This document shows, in pieces, positions 25,738 through 35,276 of a DNA stretch of 50,479 nt (positions are counted from its first letter, which is position 1; every line of letters starts with the position of its first letter). The translations under genes were made by a program, and so were the position numbers. The stretch lies in assembly GCA_020252645.1 (NCBI GenBank), contig JADCCN010000017.1, positions 1-50,479 of the forward strand, read 5' to 3'. The notes under the pieces are model-generated. The model was not told where the DNA came from. It saw only the letters and a list, made by a program, of their open reading frames with translations, and did no database searches. The DNA comes from Methylobacterium sp. (GTDB lineage: Bacteria > Pseudomonadota > Alphaproteobacteria > Rhizobiales > Beijerinckiaceae).

Positions 25738-26904
25738 TCAGCGCGAGACGGGCAGGCGCAGCGAAACCCGAAGGCCCGCGCCGGGAATGCTCTCGGATTC
25801 CAGGTCGCCGCCATGCAAAGCGACAATGCCTCCGGCGATGGGAAGCCCCATGCCGAGGCCCTGATGGTCGCGGGAGAGGGACATATCGGCCTGCGCGAAG
25901 GGTTCGAGGCAGCGTGCGATATCCTCGGGTGGCATGCCCGGGCCATCATCCTCGACGGTGAGCTTCAGCCCCTCGCCTTCCCGCGCGGCAATGAGGCGCA
26001 GCGTGGTCGCGCCCCTGGCATGTTCCAGCACGTTATGGATCAGGCGGGAGAGTGCGGAGGCAAGCAGCGTCTGGTCGCCCTTGAAATGCAGATCATCCAC
26101 CTCCTCGCATCGCTCGACGCGGATGCCCGCCCTGGCGAGCGCGGGGCCATGGAGTTCCTGCATGTCGTCGAAGAGCCAGCCGGGCGCGATCGGCTCGCAT
26201 GCCGGAACGATCCGCCCCGAGAGCATGTCCGAATAGGTCGCCATGTCCGAGAAGCTCTGCAGCAGGCGCTTGCCGGATTCCTGCACCGCCTCGAGATGCT
26301 CGCGCATGGCGACCAGATCGCCACTTTCACGCGCTTCGGCGGCAAGCCGCGTGAAGCCGATGATCGCATTGAGCGGCGTCTTCATCTCGTGGCGCAGCAC
26401 GCTCATGAGATTGTCCTTGGTCCGGCCGAGCAGCTCGGCCTCCTTCTGCGCCTGCCGGGCCAGCGTCTCGTTGCGGGCCGCGCGGCAGACGAAGCGCAGA
26501 TAGTGATCGAGAAGGGTCCAGTTGACCGGCTTCACCACAAAGGAGGAGGCGCCGAGCTCATAGGCACGGTCGATCGCCATGGCGTCATCACGCGAGGTTA
26601 CCATGATGATCGGCAGATCCGCCGTCTCGGGGCGGGCGCGCACATTCGCGATCACCTCGAGCCCCGTCATGTCCGGCATTTCCATATCCACGATGAGGAT
26701 GTCGAAACATCCCTCGGCAAGCCTGCGCAAGCCCGCGGTGCCATTTTCCGCCAGGATCACCTCGCGGCCCTGCATCTTCAGGAACATGCGCGAGGTCTCG
26801 CGGTAGATCGGATCGTCATCGACGACGAGCACCCGCAGCTTCCCGGTTCCGGCTGCAGCGGGCAGCGCCGGGCCTTTGGAAATGAGGTTGGGCACGGGCA
26901 TCAT
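25738..26904 (-). CDS. Hybrid signalling protein: N-terminal receiver plus histidine kinase
   Basis: A soluble 388-residue protein with reversed domain order. The receiver (about 24-140) has the acidic pair DDD, phosphoacceptor Asp in ILIVDMEMPDMTG and Lys in VVKPVN. The histidine kinase follows: phospho-His in LRHEMKTPLNAIIGF (about residue 173), N box LIHNVLEHA, G boxes DDGPGM and GLGMGLPIAGG. There are no membrane segments, so input probably comes by phosphorylation of its receiver. The start is taken as the double ATG at 26904/26901; a TTG at 26928 is the alternative. It is divergent from the larger membrane kinase, 158 bases away, and may work with it. Confidence 0.88.
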   Translation of the reverse strand: MMPVPNLISKGPALPAAAGTGKLRVLVVDDDPIYRETSRMFLKMQGREVILAENGTAGLRRLAEGCFDILIVDMEMPDMTGLEVIANVRARPETADLPIIMVTSRDDAMAIDRAYELGASSFVVKPVNWTLLDHYLRFVCRAARNETLARQAQKEAELLGRTKDNLMSVLRHEMKTPLNAIIGFTRLAAEARESGDLVAMREHLEAVQESGKRLLQSFSDMATYSDMLSGRIVPACEPIAPGWLFDDMQELHGPALARAGIRVERCEEVDDLHFKGDQTLLASALSRLIHNVLEHARGATTLRLIAAREGEGLKLTVEDDGPGMPPEDIARCLEPFAQADMSLSRDHQGLGMGLPIAGGIVALHGGDLESESIPGAGLRVSLRLPVSR

Positions 26905-27062
26905 GGAGGACTGGCCTTTTTCCCTCAATTTTAACGGAGCAAACCTTTCCTCTCGGTTACAGCATTAACCGGACCCTCAGGCTTTTGAGCTATTTTGATC
27001 AAAACAAGCGCCATGTGCCGGTTCCTCCGCGGCCATCCCGCAACAGAAAGTTCTGAGTTTCC

Positions 27063-29909
27063 TTGACGATCCGCGCCCGGCTCCTGCTGTTGATCGTGCT
27101 GGCCATCACCTCGGCGACGCTGATCGTCAGCGTGGCATCGGTGCGCCGCGAGGTGCTGCGATTCACCGAAGCCAAGCAGGCGGAACTCGAGGCAACCGCG
27201 CAGGTCTTCGCCTCCGCCGCCGCCGAGGCGGTTGCAAACGGCAATCGCGGCGAAGCCTTGCGGGTCTTGCGCGCCATGGCCCGGATTCCGGGCATCAATT
27301 ATTCCGGGATCCAGCGCAACGACGGCTCCAGGCTCGCCGAACTGGGCCTCGGCATCCAGCTCGTGCGGGAGGCCCCGGCGCCCGGCCCCTTCGCCGCACT
27401 GAACCTGCTGATGCGCGATACGATGTCGGTCAGCGTGCCGATCATCGCCTCGGGGGAAGAGGTTGGCCGGCTGATCCTCCTGGCCGATACGTCCGGTCTC
27501 TGGACCAATGCCATGGGCATGATGCAGGACGCCGCGCTGGCGGGTCTGGCAGCCATCCTGATCGGCTTCATGCTGGTTTACCTGTTGCAACGTTCCATCG
27601 TGCGGCGGATCAACGCGATCGTGGCCGGCATGGGGCAGGTGCAGAAGCGGCACGACTACGCCCAGCGCCTGCCCGAGAGCGGCCGCGACGAGCTGGCGCG
27701 CATCGCGACCGGCTTCAACGCGATGCTCGATGAAATCCGCACCCGTGACGACAAGCTTGCCCGCCATCGCGCCGCGCTGGAGGTGGAGGTCGAGGAGCGC
27801 ACCCGCGATTACCGCCTCGCAAAGGAAGCCGCCGACGCCGCCAATGCGGCCAAGAGCGAATTCCTCGCGACCATGAGCCACGAGATCCGCACGCCGATGA
27901 ACGGCATCCTCGTGATGGCGGAACTGCTCGCGGCCTCCGACCTGCAACCGAAGCAGAAGCGCTTCGCGGATGTGATCGCGCGCTCCGGCGGCTCGCTGCT
28001 CGCGATCATCAACGACATCCTCGACTTCTCCAAGATCGATGCGGGCAAGATCGAGCTTGAGACCATTCCGGTGACGGTGGAGGACATCGTCGAAACAGTG
28101 GCGCAGCTTTTCGAGGAGAAGGCCCGCTCGAAGGGTCTCGACCTGTCGACCCATCTTTCCCCCACGGTGCCGGGCCGCATCGGAACCGACCCGACACGCC
28201 TCAACCAGGTGCTGTCGAACCTCGTCAACAACGCGCTGAAATTCACCGAATCCGGCTCGGTGAACCTCACCGTGGATCGTGACCCGGAAAACCCCGGCAA
28301 CCTGCGCTTCTCGGTGCGCGACACCGGCATCGGCATTGCCAGGGACAAGCTTGCCACGGTCTTCGATGCCTTCTCCCAGGCGGACCAGACCACCACGCGC
28401 AAATTCGGCGGCACCGGCCTCGGCCTTGCCATTTGCCGCCGCCTCGTCGAGGCGATGAAGGGGCAGATCACCCTCGAGAGCGAACTCGGCGTCGGCACGG
28501 TCTTCCATGTCATCGTGCCGATCATCCCTGTCGACCGGCTCGACAGCGAGCGCCAGATGCGGCGCATCGGCTCGGGCAAGGTGCTGCTCGCGGTTTCCGG
28601 CCAGGCGACACAGGCCAATCTCGCGCGCTACCTTGAGGAATTCGGCTTCGAGGTCGTCGATGCGATCAGCGAAACGCTGGGCCGCGATGGTGGCGAGCGC
28701 CGTCTCGTGATCGCCGATTCCGTACTCTTGAGCGATCCCGCGACCGCGCGCCTGATGCGGCGCGCACCCACCATCGCGCTGGGGCATTTCGGCGATTCCG
28801 AAACGGATCGCCTGATCGGCGAAGGCAAGGCGATGGCCGGCCTCGTGAAGCCGATCGCCCGGCGCGACCTGTTCCAGACCGTGAGCGACGTGCTGAGCGG
28901 CGTGAGCCCGGCCCAGCGGGCTCGCGCCGATGCCCAGGCGGAACACAGCCTGCCGAAATTCCCGCGCCATCTCGTGCTGGTGGCGGATGACAACCCGGTC
29001 AACCGCGAGGTCATCATCGAGACCCTGCGCCGCTTCGACCTGCCCTGCGACACGGTGGCTGATGGCCGGCAGGCCCTGCAGGCCGTTGAGGCCAAGCGCT
29101 ACGATCTCGTGTTCATGGATGGCTCCATGCCGGAGATGGACGGGTTCGAGAGCACGCGCGCCATCCGCGCCTGGGAAAAGGAAACCGCCCGCCCCGCCAT
29201 GCCGATCATCGCGCTCACGGCGCATGTCGTGGGCAGCCACGCCGATGCCTGGAAGACCTCCGGCATGGACGGGGTGCTGCACAAGCCCTTCACGCTCGCC
29301 GCCATGGCGCGCATGCTGGAGACGCACCTCCAGGAGCGCACCCCGCATGCCGACCGCCGCATCGCGGCTGGCACTACCATGCCCTCCGTCGCGCGGCATG
29401 AGCCCCTGCCGGCAGCATCCGCGCCGCAGGTTTCGCCGCCCGTCGCCACCACGCCTGCCTTGTCCGCGCCGGCCCCGAAACCGGCCTCGCCTGCGCCCGC
29501 CACGAAGGCGGAAGAGGAGGTTCCCGTGCTGGACCCCGCCATCACCGGCCAGCTTCTCGGCATGGTGAAGCTTGGCGGCGGCGCCGCGGCGGTCGCACGC
29601 ATCTATCGCCTCTATCTCGAGAACGGGCCGCCGGCCCTCGCGGAAATCGACGCGGCCATCGCGGCCGGTGATGCACCCCGCCTGGCCCGCGCCGCTCATG
29701 CGCTGAAATCGATGTCACTCTCGCTGGGCGCGGTGCGCGTGGCCGGCTTCGCGGGCGAAATGGAAAAGGCTGGCCGGCAGGATCAGCCGAAGCTCTATCC
29801 CGGCCTGCGCGCAATCCTGGCCAGCCATCTCGAGGAGGCCTACGCGGCCATCGCGCGGCTTCAGGCCGAGAACGAATTCGAGGCCGAGGACGCCGTGAGC
29901 GCCGCCTGA
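27063..29909 (+). CDS. Membrane hybrid sensor kinase with HAMP, kinase, receivers and HPt (BarA/ArcB architecture)
   Basis: A 948-residue phosphorelay protein. Domain order: transmembrane helix (about 7-25), periplasmic or short sensor region (to about 158), second helix (about 160-182), HAMP (about 183-238), kinase with phospho-His in [15 protein letters not shown] (about 278) and G boxes DTGIGI and GGTGLGL, a receiver-like domain without the usual acidic pair (about 502-620), a true receiver with VADDNPVN and [11 protein letters not shown] (about 640-760), a Pro-Ala-rich linker, and an HPt domain with [14 protein letters not shown] (about 880). The start is TTG at 27063, because the first membrane helix follows directly. 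It ends three bases before prmB, which is convergent. Confidence 0.9.
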   Translation: MTIRARLLLLIVLAITSATLIVSVASVRREVLRFTEAKQAELEATAQVFASAAAEAVANGNRGEALRVLRAMARIPGINYSGIQRNDGSRLAELGLGIQLVREAPAPGPFAALNLLMRDTMSVSVPIIASGEEVGRLILLADTSGLWTNAMGMMQDAALAGLAAILIGFMLVYLLQRSIVRRINAIVAGMGQVQKRHDYAQRLPESGRDELARIATGFNAMLDEIRTRDDKLARHRAALEVEVEERTRDYRLAKEAADAANAAKSEFLATMSHEIRTPMNGILVMAELLAASDLQPKQKRFADVIARSGGSLLAIINDILDFSKIDAGKIELETIPVTVEDIVETVAQLFEEKARSKGLDLSTHLSPTVPGRIGTDPTRLNQVLSNLVNNALKFTESGSVNLTVDRDPENPGNLRFSVRDTGIGIARDKLATVFDAFSQADQTTTRKFGGTGLGLAICRRLVEAMKGQITLESELGVGTVFHVIVPIIPVDRLDSERQMRRIGSGKVLLAVSGQATQANLARYLEEFGFEVVDAISETLGRDGGERRLVIADSVLLSDPATARLMRRAPTIALGHFGDSETDRLIGEGKAMAGLVKPIARRDLFQTVSDVLSGVSPAQRARADAQAEHSLPKFPRHLVLVADDNPVNREVIIETLRRFDLPCDTVADGRQALQAVEAKRYDLVFMDGSMPEMDGFESTRAIRAWEKETARPAMPIIALTAHVVGSHADAWKTSGMDGVLHKPFTLAAMARMLETHLQERTPHADRRIAAGTTMPSVARHEPLPAASAPQVSPPVATTPALSAPAPKPASPAPATKAEEEVPVLDPAITGQLLGMVKLGGGAAAVARIYRLYLENGPPALAEIDAAIAAGDAPRLARAAHALKSMSLSLGAVRVAGFAGEMEKAGRQDQPKLYPGLRAILASHLEEAYAAIARLQAENEFEAEDAVSAA

Positions 29910-29912
29910 GCC

Positions 29913-30836
29913 TCAGCGCAGGGCACTGGCCGGCAGCCAGAACACCTCGCCCGCGCTCTCCTCCGTATCGAGCCAGGTGAAGGCGAGATCGGGGAATTCG
30001 AGATCGAGCACTTCGCGATCAAGCCCGATCTCGCAGAGCATGCCGCCCCCGGCATGGAGGTGCTTTCCCGCCTCGCGGAGGATGCGCCGCACCAGATCAA
30101 ACCCATCGGGGCCACCATCAAGCGCCATCGCCGGCTCGTGGCGGAATTCTTCCGGCATCATCGCGATGGTCGCCTGATCGACATAAGGCGGGTTTGAAAG
30201 GACGAGGTCGAACCGCGTGCCCTTCAGGGGCGCAAAAAGATCGCCCCTGTGGAGTGTGATGCGATGCTCGAGGCCGTAATCCGCGACATTCTCGGCGGCG
30301 AGATCAAGCGCCTCGGCCGAGAGATCGACCGCATGCACTTGTGCATTCGGGAAGACATGCGCCGCGAGGATCGCGAGGCTTCCACCGCCCGTGCACAGAT
30401 CGAGCACGGCGGTGATTTCATTGGGATCCTCGATCAGCCCCGAACCATCCGAGCCATCGAAAAGCGGCGAGAACAGGAGATCCGCCAGGAAGGAGCGGGG
30501 GATGATCGCGCGCGGATCGCAGCGGAACGGGAAGCCGTGCAGATAGGTGCGGCCCGTGATGTAGGCGGCGGGCATCCGCTTCTCGATGCGCGTGGCGATC
30601 CGCTCGCCGAGCATCGCCTTCTCGCGGGCCGTGAGGCGCGCATCGGCGAAGGCGTTGAAATCATCCACCGGCAGATGCAGGCTTTCGAGGATGAGGAAGG
30701 CCGCTTCATCGAGCGCATTGGTCGCGCCATGGCCGTGATGCAGGTGCGCCTGACGGAAAGCGCTGACCGCATAGCGCAGGCAATCACGCAACGTGACGAG
30801 TTCGGCGATCTCGGCGCGAGGATCAGGTCTGGTCAT
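29913..30836 (-). CDS. prmB: Ribosomal protein L3 glutamine methyltransferase PrmB
   Basis: Uses S-adenosylmethionine to methylate a glutamine of ribosomal protein L3. The 307-residue product has the small N-terminal helical domain (about 1-110), the AdoMet-binding motif LDLCTGGGSLAILAA and the catalytic SNPPYVD loop that binds the glutamine side chain. The release-factor enzyme PrmC shares the fold; the N-terminal AAFLILESLHLP and RMPAAYITGRTYLHGFPF segments favour PrmB. Its ATG overlaps the stop of the upstream membrane protein gene by four bases (ATGA). Confidence 0.9.
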   Translation of the reverse strand: MTRPDPRAEIAELVTLRDCLRYAVSAFRQAHLHHGHGATNALDEAAFLILESLHLPVDDFNAFADARLTAREKAMLGERIATRIEKRMPAAYITGRTYLHGFPFRCDPRAIIPRSFLADLLFSPLFDGSDGSGLIEDPNEITAVLDLCTGGGSLAILAAHVFPNAQVHAVDLSAEALDLAAENVADYGLEHRITLHRGDLFAPLKGTRFDLVLSNPPYVDQATIAMMPEEFRHEPAMALDGGPDGFDLVRRILREAGKHLHAGGGMLCEIGLDREVLDLEFPDLAFTWLDTEESAGEVFWLPASALR

Positions 30837-31258
30837 GAGCGGGCGCGCTCCCTTCCGGCAACGAGCGCCGGGAAAACAATCAGCAGGGATTGGGCGAGAA
30901 GGTTCAGGAAGCCGATCGGCGTCATCGCATCGGTGAGGAGCGCGGAATAGGGCAGCCGGAAGAGCCAGCTTCCGATCAGCATCTCCGCCAGCAGCAGCAG
31001 GATGAAGGCCAGGAGACCGATGGTCAGGGCATCCATCCGCTCCACCCATCCCTCGCGACGCATGATGAGCCGCGCCGCGAAGAAGCTGATCGCCACCATG
31101 AAGGGCAGTTCCAGAAGGCGGCTCGCGTCCGGGCCCAGATAGGGCTGGAGCAGCACCACGCGAAGGGTGCCCAGAGCGAAGCCCGCGGCGAAAACCAGCC
31201 CGAAATAGCCCGCACCCAGCGCGAGCATCCGCGCGAAGCTGATCTCGCCGCGTTCCAT
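30833..31258 (-). CDS. Small integral membrane protein, function unknown
   Basis: A 141-residue protein with four predicted transmembrane helices (about 9-30, 47-64, 79-98 and 112-133) and an Arg-rich C-terminus. No domain is recognised. It is three bases after the acyl-CoA dehydrogenase gene and overlaps prmB by four bases, so the three are probably one transcript. Confidence 0.75.
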   Translation of the reverse strand: MERGEISFARMLALGAGYFGLVFAAGFALGTLRVVLLQPYLGPDASRLLELPFMVAISFFAARLIMRREGWVERMDALTIGLLAFILLLLAEMLIGSWLFRLPYSALLTDAMTPIGFLNLLAQSLLIVFPALVAGRERARS

Positions 31259-31261
31259 TGA

Positions 31262-32458
31262 TCAGAAGAAAGCCTGAAGGCCCGTGATCGCGCGCCCGAG
31301 GATCAGCGCATGCACATCATGCGTGCCCTCATAGGTATTCACGGTTTCAAGGTTCTGGGCATGGCGCATCACGTGGTATTCGGCCTGGATGCCGTTGCCG
31401 CCATGCATGTCGCGCGCGGCGCGGGCGATATCGAGCGCCTTGCCGCAATTATTGCGCTTTACGATGGAGATCATCTCGGGGGCCAGCTGGCCGGCATCCA
31501 TCAGGCGTCCCGCGCGCAGGGAACCCTGAAGGCCCAGCGAAATCTCGGTCATCATGTCCGCGAGCTTCTTCTGGAAGAGCTGGGTCTGTGCCAGCGGCCT
31601 GTTGAACTGGTGACGATCCAGGCCGTATGCCCTCGCGCGGTGGAAGCAATCTTCCGCCGCGCCCATCACGCCCCAGGAAATGCCGTAGCGGGCGCGATTG
31701 AGGCAGCCGAACGGCCCCTTGAGGCCGGAAACATTCGGAAGCAGGGCGTCCTCGCCCACTTCCACGCCATCCATCACGATCTCGCCGGTGATGGAGGCGC
31801 GCAGGCTGAGCTTGCCGCCGATCTTCGGCGCGGAGAGGCCCTTCATACCCTTCTCGAGGATGAAGCCGCGGATCGCGTTGTCATGCGCCACGCTTTTAGC
31901 CCAGACGACGAAGACATCAGCGATCGGGCTGTTGGAAATCCACATCTTCGAGCCGGTCAGCCGATAGCCGTTTGCGGTCTTCTCGGCGCGGGTCTTCATG
32001 CCGGCAGGGTCGGAGCCGGCATCGGGCTCGGTGAGGCCGAAGCAGCCGATGAATTCGCCGGTCGAAAGCTTCGGCAGATACTTCATGCGCTGCTCTTCCG
32101 AGCCATAGGCGTGGATCGGGTACATCACGAGCGAGGATTGCACGCTCATCATCGAGCGATAGCCCGAATCGATCCGCTCCACCTCGCGGGCCACGAGGCC
32201 ATAGGCCACATAGCCCGCACCCGCGCAGCCATATTTCTCCGGAAGCGTGACGCCGAGCAGGCCGAACCTGCCCATTTCGCGGAAGAGCGAGGGGTCGGTC
32301 GTCTCGGAGAGATAGGCCTCCGTCACGCGCGGCAGCAGCATGCCTTGCGCGAAATCGCGCGCGGAATCGCGGATCATGCGCTCATCTTCGGTGAGCTGCT
32401 CGTCGAGGCGGAACGGATCGGCCCAGTCAAAGGCCGAAAGAGAGGAATGGGACGACAT
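31262..32458 (-). CDS. gcdH: Acyl-CoA dehydrogenase, glutaryl-CoA dehydrogenase type
   Basis: FAD enzyme of 398 residues that would oxidise and decarboxylate glutaryl-CoA to crotonyl-CoA in lysine and aromatic degradation. FAD-binding segments are [13 protein letters not shown] and [34 protein letters not shown] and [16 protein letters not shown] are typical of this subgroup. The catalytic Glu is in [20 protein letters not shown]. The start is ATG 32458. It is the first gene of a three-gene minus-strand series and is divergent from the ATP-grasp cluster. Confidence 0.88.
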   Translation of the reverse strand: MSSHSSLSAFDWADPFRLDEQLTEDERMIRDSARDFAQGMLLPRVTEAYLSETTDPSLFREMGRFGLLGVTLPEKYGCAGAGYVAYGLVAREVERIDSGYRSMMSVQSSLVMYPIHAYGSEEQRMKYLPKLSTGEFIGCFGLTEPDAGSDPAGMKTRAEKTANGYRLTGSKMWISNSPIADVFVVWAKSVAHDNAIRGFILEKGMKGLSAPKIGGKLSLRASITGEIVMDGVEVGEDALLPNVSGLKGPFGCLNRARYGISWGVMGAAEDCFHRARAYGLDRHQFNRPLAQTQLFQKKLADMMTEISLGLQGSLRAGRLMDAGQLAPEMISIVKRNNCGKALDIARAARDMHGGNGIQAEYHVMRHAQNLETVNTYEGTHDVHALILGRAITGLQAFF

Positions 32459-32826
32459 GATGGACCTTGAGGCCGGAGTGGTTGGCGCGTCTGGCGCGCG
32501 CATGCCTCACTTCTAGCCAAGCGCTGGCCAGCAAGGAAGCGCCGAGTTGCCGCGCGCGGGTTGCAAAACCGGCATCGAGACGGATTGCCTTTGCCTCGCA
32601 AGGCCCCATGATGGGAAGAAAGGGCCAGGTTGCCTTCAAGGCAGGATGGCCTCGACCTTGCTAGCTCGACCTTGCTAACTCGACCTTGCCAACAGGGAAG
32701 GGTGATCCTTCCGGCAGGGGGCGGAGGGAGAAGACCAGGCACGAAACCCGGCCTCTCCCCGATCGGGCGGAATTGGGGAGGACTGGGGGGAGAACATGGG
32801 GGAGGAGTTGGGGGAGGACGTGACGG
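32459..32826. promoter_or_regulatory. Leader of the ATP-grasp/Anbu cluster with direct repeats and a G-rich tract
   Basis: No gene is supported in these 368 bases. A 14-base unit, CTCGACCTTGCTAG, occurs three times in a row at 32651-32692 with changes only at the end of each copy. At 32775-32814 four runs of four to six G, separated by six or seven bases, form a G-quadruplex motif on the coding strand, ending 12 bases before the ATG at 32827. The same tract repeats GGGGGAGGA, so several Shine-Dalgarno-like sites compete with the fold. Confidence 0.65.
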
Positions 32827-34263
32827 ATGCCTGAGTTTTTCGACGAGATGCGCGGTTCGGGCGATGGCATTCGCCCCGTTTACCGCGAAATCGCGGAATG
32901 GTTCGAGCAGGCCCCGCGTGATCTGATCGCGAGCCGCCGGGCCGAGGCGGAAGCCTTTTTCCGGCGCATCGGCATCACCTTCGCGGTTTATGGCGACGAG
33001 CAGGGTGCCGAGCGCATCATCCCCTTCGATATCCTGCCGCGTGTCATCACCTCCAGCGAATGGACGAGCCTCTCCAAGGGGCTGGAGCAGCGGGTTGCCG
33101 CGATCAACGCCTTCATCGCGGATTGCTATGGCCCGCGCGAGGCGGTGAAGGCCGGCATCATCCCGGAGGAACTGGTTCTGCAGAACCCGGCTTTCCGCCC
33201 GGAAATGACGCGAATCCGCCCCGCCAAGGATATCTACTGCCATATCTGCGGCATCGATATCGTCCGCACCGGGCCGGACCGGTTCCTTGTGCTGGAGGAT
33301 AATGCCCGCACGCCTTCCGGCGTTTCCTACATGCTGGAAAACCGCGAGGCGATGATGCGGCTTTTCCCCGAATTGCTGGGACGCACCAAGATCAAGCCGG
33401 TCGATCAATATCCGGAGGAGCTTCTCGCCACCCTCCGTTCCGTCGCACCGCATACCGCTCCCGGCGAACCCACGGTCGTGGTGCTCACGCCCGGCCCCTA
33501 CAACTCCGCCTATTACGAGCATTCCTTCCTCGCCGACCGCATGGGCGTGGAACTGGTGGAGGGGCGCGATCTCTTCGTGCGCGGCAATGTCGTCTACATG
33601 CGCACGACCGAGGGCCCCAAACGCGTGGATGTGATCTATCGGCGCGTGGATGACGAATTTCTCGATCCCCTCGCTTTCCGTCCCGATAGCGCATTGGGCG
33701 TGCCCGGGCTGCTCTCTGCCTACAAGGCGCGCAACGTGACCATGACGAATGCGGTCGGCACGGGCGTGGCCGATGACAAGGCCGTCTATTCCTACATGCC
33801 GGAGATCGTCCGCTTCTTCACCGGCAAGGATGCGATGCTTGCCAATGTCGAGACCTGGCGCTGTCGCGAGCCGGCGGCGCTCAGCCATGTGCTCGCGCAT
33901 ATCGGCGAACTCGTCGTGAAGGAGGTGAATGGCTCGGGCGGCTACGGCATGCTCGTCGGCCCGCATGCGACCAGGGACCAGCGCGAGGCCTTTGCCCGGA
34001 AGGTGAAGGCGAACCCGGAGAATTACATTGCCCAGCCCACGCTCGCGCTCTCCACTGTTCCGTGCTTCGTGGAGGAGGGCCTCGCGCCGCGTCACGTGGA
34101 TCTCCGGCCCTTCGTGCTTTCCGGCTCGGACAGGATCCGCATCGTGCCGGGCGGGCTCACGCGCGTGGCGCTGAAAAAGGGCTCGCTCGTCGTCAATTCG
34201 AGCCAGGGCGGCGGCACGAAGGATACGTGGATCGTGGATGCCGGCCCGGCCGGCAACGCCTGA
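32827..34263 (+). CDS. Circularly permuted ATP-grasp protein
   Basis: A 478-residue amide- or peptide-bond-forming ligase homologue (the former DUF404/DUF407 pair). Family signatures are FDILPRVI near the start, DCYGPREAVKAGIIPEEL, HICGIDIVRTGPDRFLVLEDN with ATP-site acidic residues, NREAMMR, then late VKEVNGSGGYGML and RHVDLRPFVL and NSSQGGGTKDTW. The amidation substrate is not known. It is first of four plus-strand genes (alpha-E, transglutaminase-like, Anbu) that co-occur in many bacteria; comparative genomics by others predicted peptide synthesis or tagging. The alpha-E gene begins 27 bases after the stop. Confidence 0.92.
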   Translation: MPEFFDEMRGSGDGIRPVYREIAEWFEQAPRDLIASRRAEAEAFFRRIGITFAVYGDEQGAERIIPFDILPRVITSSEWTSLSKGLEQRVAAINAFIADCYGPREAVKAGIIPEELVLQNPAFRPEMTRIRPAKDIYCHICGIDIVRTGPDRFLVLEDNARTPSGVSYMLENREAMMRLFPELLGRTKIKPVDQYPEELLATLRSVAPHTAPGEPTVVVLTPGPYNSAYYEHSFLADRMGVELVEGRDLFVRGNVVYMRTTEGPKRVDVIYRRVDDEFLDPLAFRPDSALGVPGLLSAYKARNVTMTNAVGTGVADDKAVYSYMPEIVRFFTGKDAMLANVETWRCREPAALSHVLAHIGELVVKEVNGSGGYGMLVGPHATRDQREAFARKVKANPENYIAQPTLALSTVPCFVEEGLAPRHVDLRPFVLSGSDRIRIVPGGLTRVALKKGSLVVNSSQGGGTKDTWIVDAGPAGNA

Positions 34264-34290
34264 TCCCGACGGAACGCGAAGGACTTCGCC

Positions 34291-35232
34291 ATGCTCGCCC
34301 GCACCGCCGACAACCTCTTCTGGCTCTCGCGCTATGTGGAGCGCGCGGAAAGCCTCGCGCGCATCCTCGATGTCGCGCTGCGCCTCGCCACCCTCCCCTC
34401 GGCCTATGCCGGCACCTCGAACGAGTGGGAAAGCGCGATCGACACCGCCGCCTGCCGCGAGGCCTTCTACGCGGCCTTTCCGGTCGCGAACGAGAAGAAC
34501 GTCACCGCCTTCATCATCGCCGGGGAGACGAACCCCACCTCCATCCGCCGCTGCATCGAGATCGCGCGCCACAATGCGCGCGCCGTGCGCACGGCGATCA
34601 CCACCGAGGTGTGGGAAATCCTCAACGATGCCTGGAACCACCTGCAGAAGGTGAACCTGAACCAGATGAGCGGCCAGGATCTCACCCGGTTTCTGGCCTT
34701 CGTGAAGGAGGTGTCGCTGCGCTTCGATGGCACCGCCTATCGCACGATGCTGCGCACGGACCATTACTGGTTCCAGCGCCTCGGCATGTATATCGAGCGC
34801 GCCGACAACACCGCGCGCCTGCTCGATGTGAAATACCATGTCGTGCTGCCCGAAACGGAACCCGTGGGCGGCGGCCTCGATTATTTCCAGTGGTCGTCGC
34901 TGCTGCGCGCGCTCTCGGCGCTGAATTCCTATCACCTAATCTATCGCGAGAGCATCCGGCCGTGGCTTGTGGCGGATTTCCTGATTCTCAGGCCGGAACA
35001 GCCCCGTTCGCTGATCTCGACCTACAAGAACCTGAACGATGTGCTCGATCTGCTCGCCGAGCGCTATGGTCGGCAGGGGCCCAGCCAGCGCCTCGCCCGC
35101 TCGACCTTCGCGGAACTGGGCAATGTCGATACCGCCAGCCTCTTCCAGCAGGGCCTGCATGAATTCCTGATCGAATTCCTTGCGCAGAACAACCGATTGG
35201 GGATGGCGATTTCCGAACAATATCTGCAATAG
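34291..35232 (+). CDS. Alpha-E domain protein
   Basis: A 313-residue all-helical protein of the alpha-E family, recognised by the N-terminal LARTADNLFWLSRYVERAES and the repeated YVERADNTARLLDVKYH at about 165. No catalytic motif is known; in the family it travels with, or is fused to, the circularly permuted ATP-grasp and may be its partner. It lies between the ATP-grasp and transglutaminase-like genes with short gaps, consistent with one operon. Confidence 0.9.
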   Translation: MLARTADNLFWLSRYVERAESLARILDVALRLATLPSAYAGTSNEWESAIDTAACREAFYAAFPVANEKNVTAFIIAGETNPTSIRRCIEIARHNARAVRTAITTEVWEILNDAWNHLQKVNLNQMSGQDLTRFLAFVKEVSLRFDGTAYRTMLRTDHYWFQRLGMYIERADNTARLLDVKYHVVLPETEPVGGGLDYFQWSSLLRALSALNSYHLIYRESIRPWLVADFLILRPEQPRSLISTYKNLNDVLDLLAERYGRQGPSQRLARSTFAELGNVDTASLFQQGLHEFLIEFLAQNNRLGMAISEQYLQ

Positions 35233-35276
35233 CCAATCGCTCCTCCCCGCGAGGGCCCGCCCAACCGGACTTTTCG

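Noticed and set aside
26931-29699. A 922-codon open frame opposite the large hybrid kinase
   Set aside because: High GC content gives long open antisense frames. Kinase, receiver and HPt motifs are all on the plus strand.
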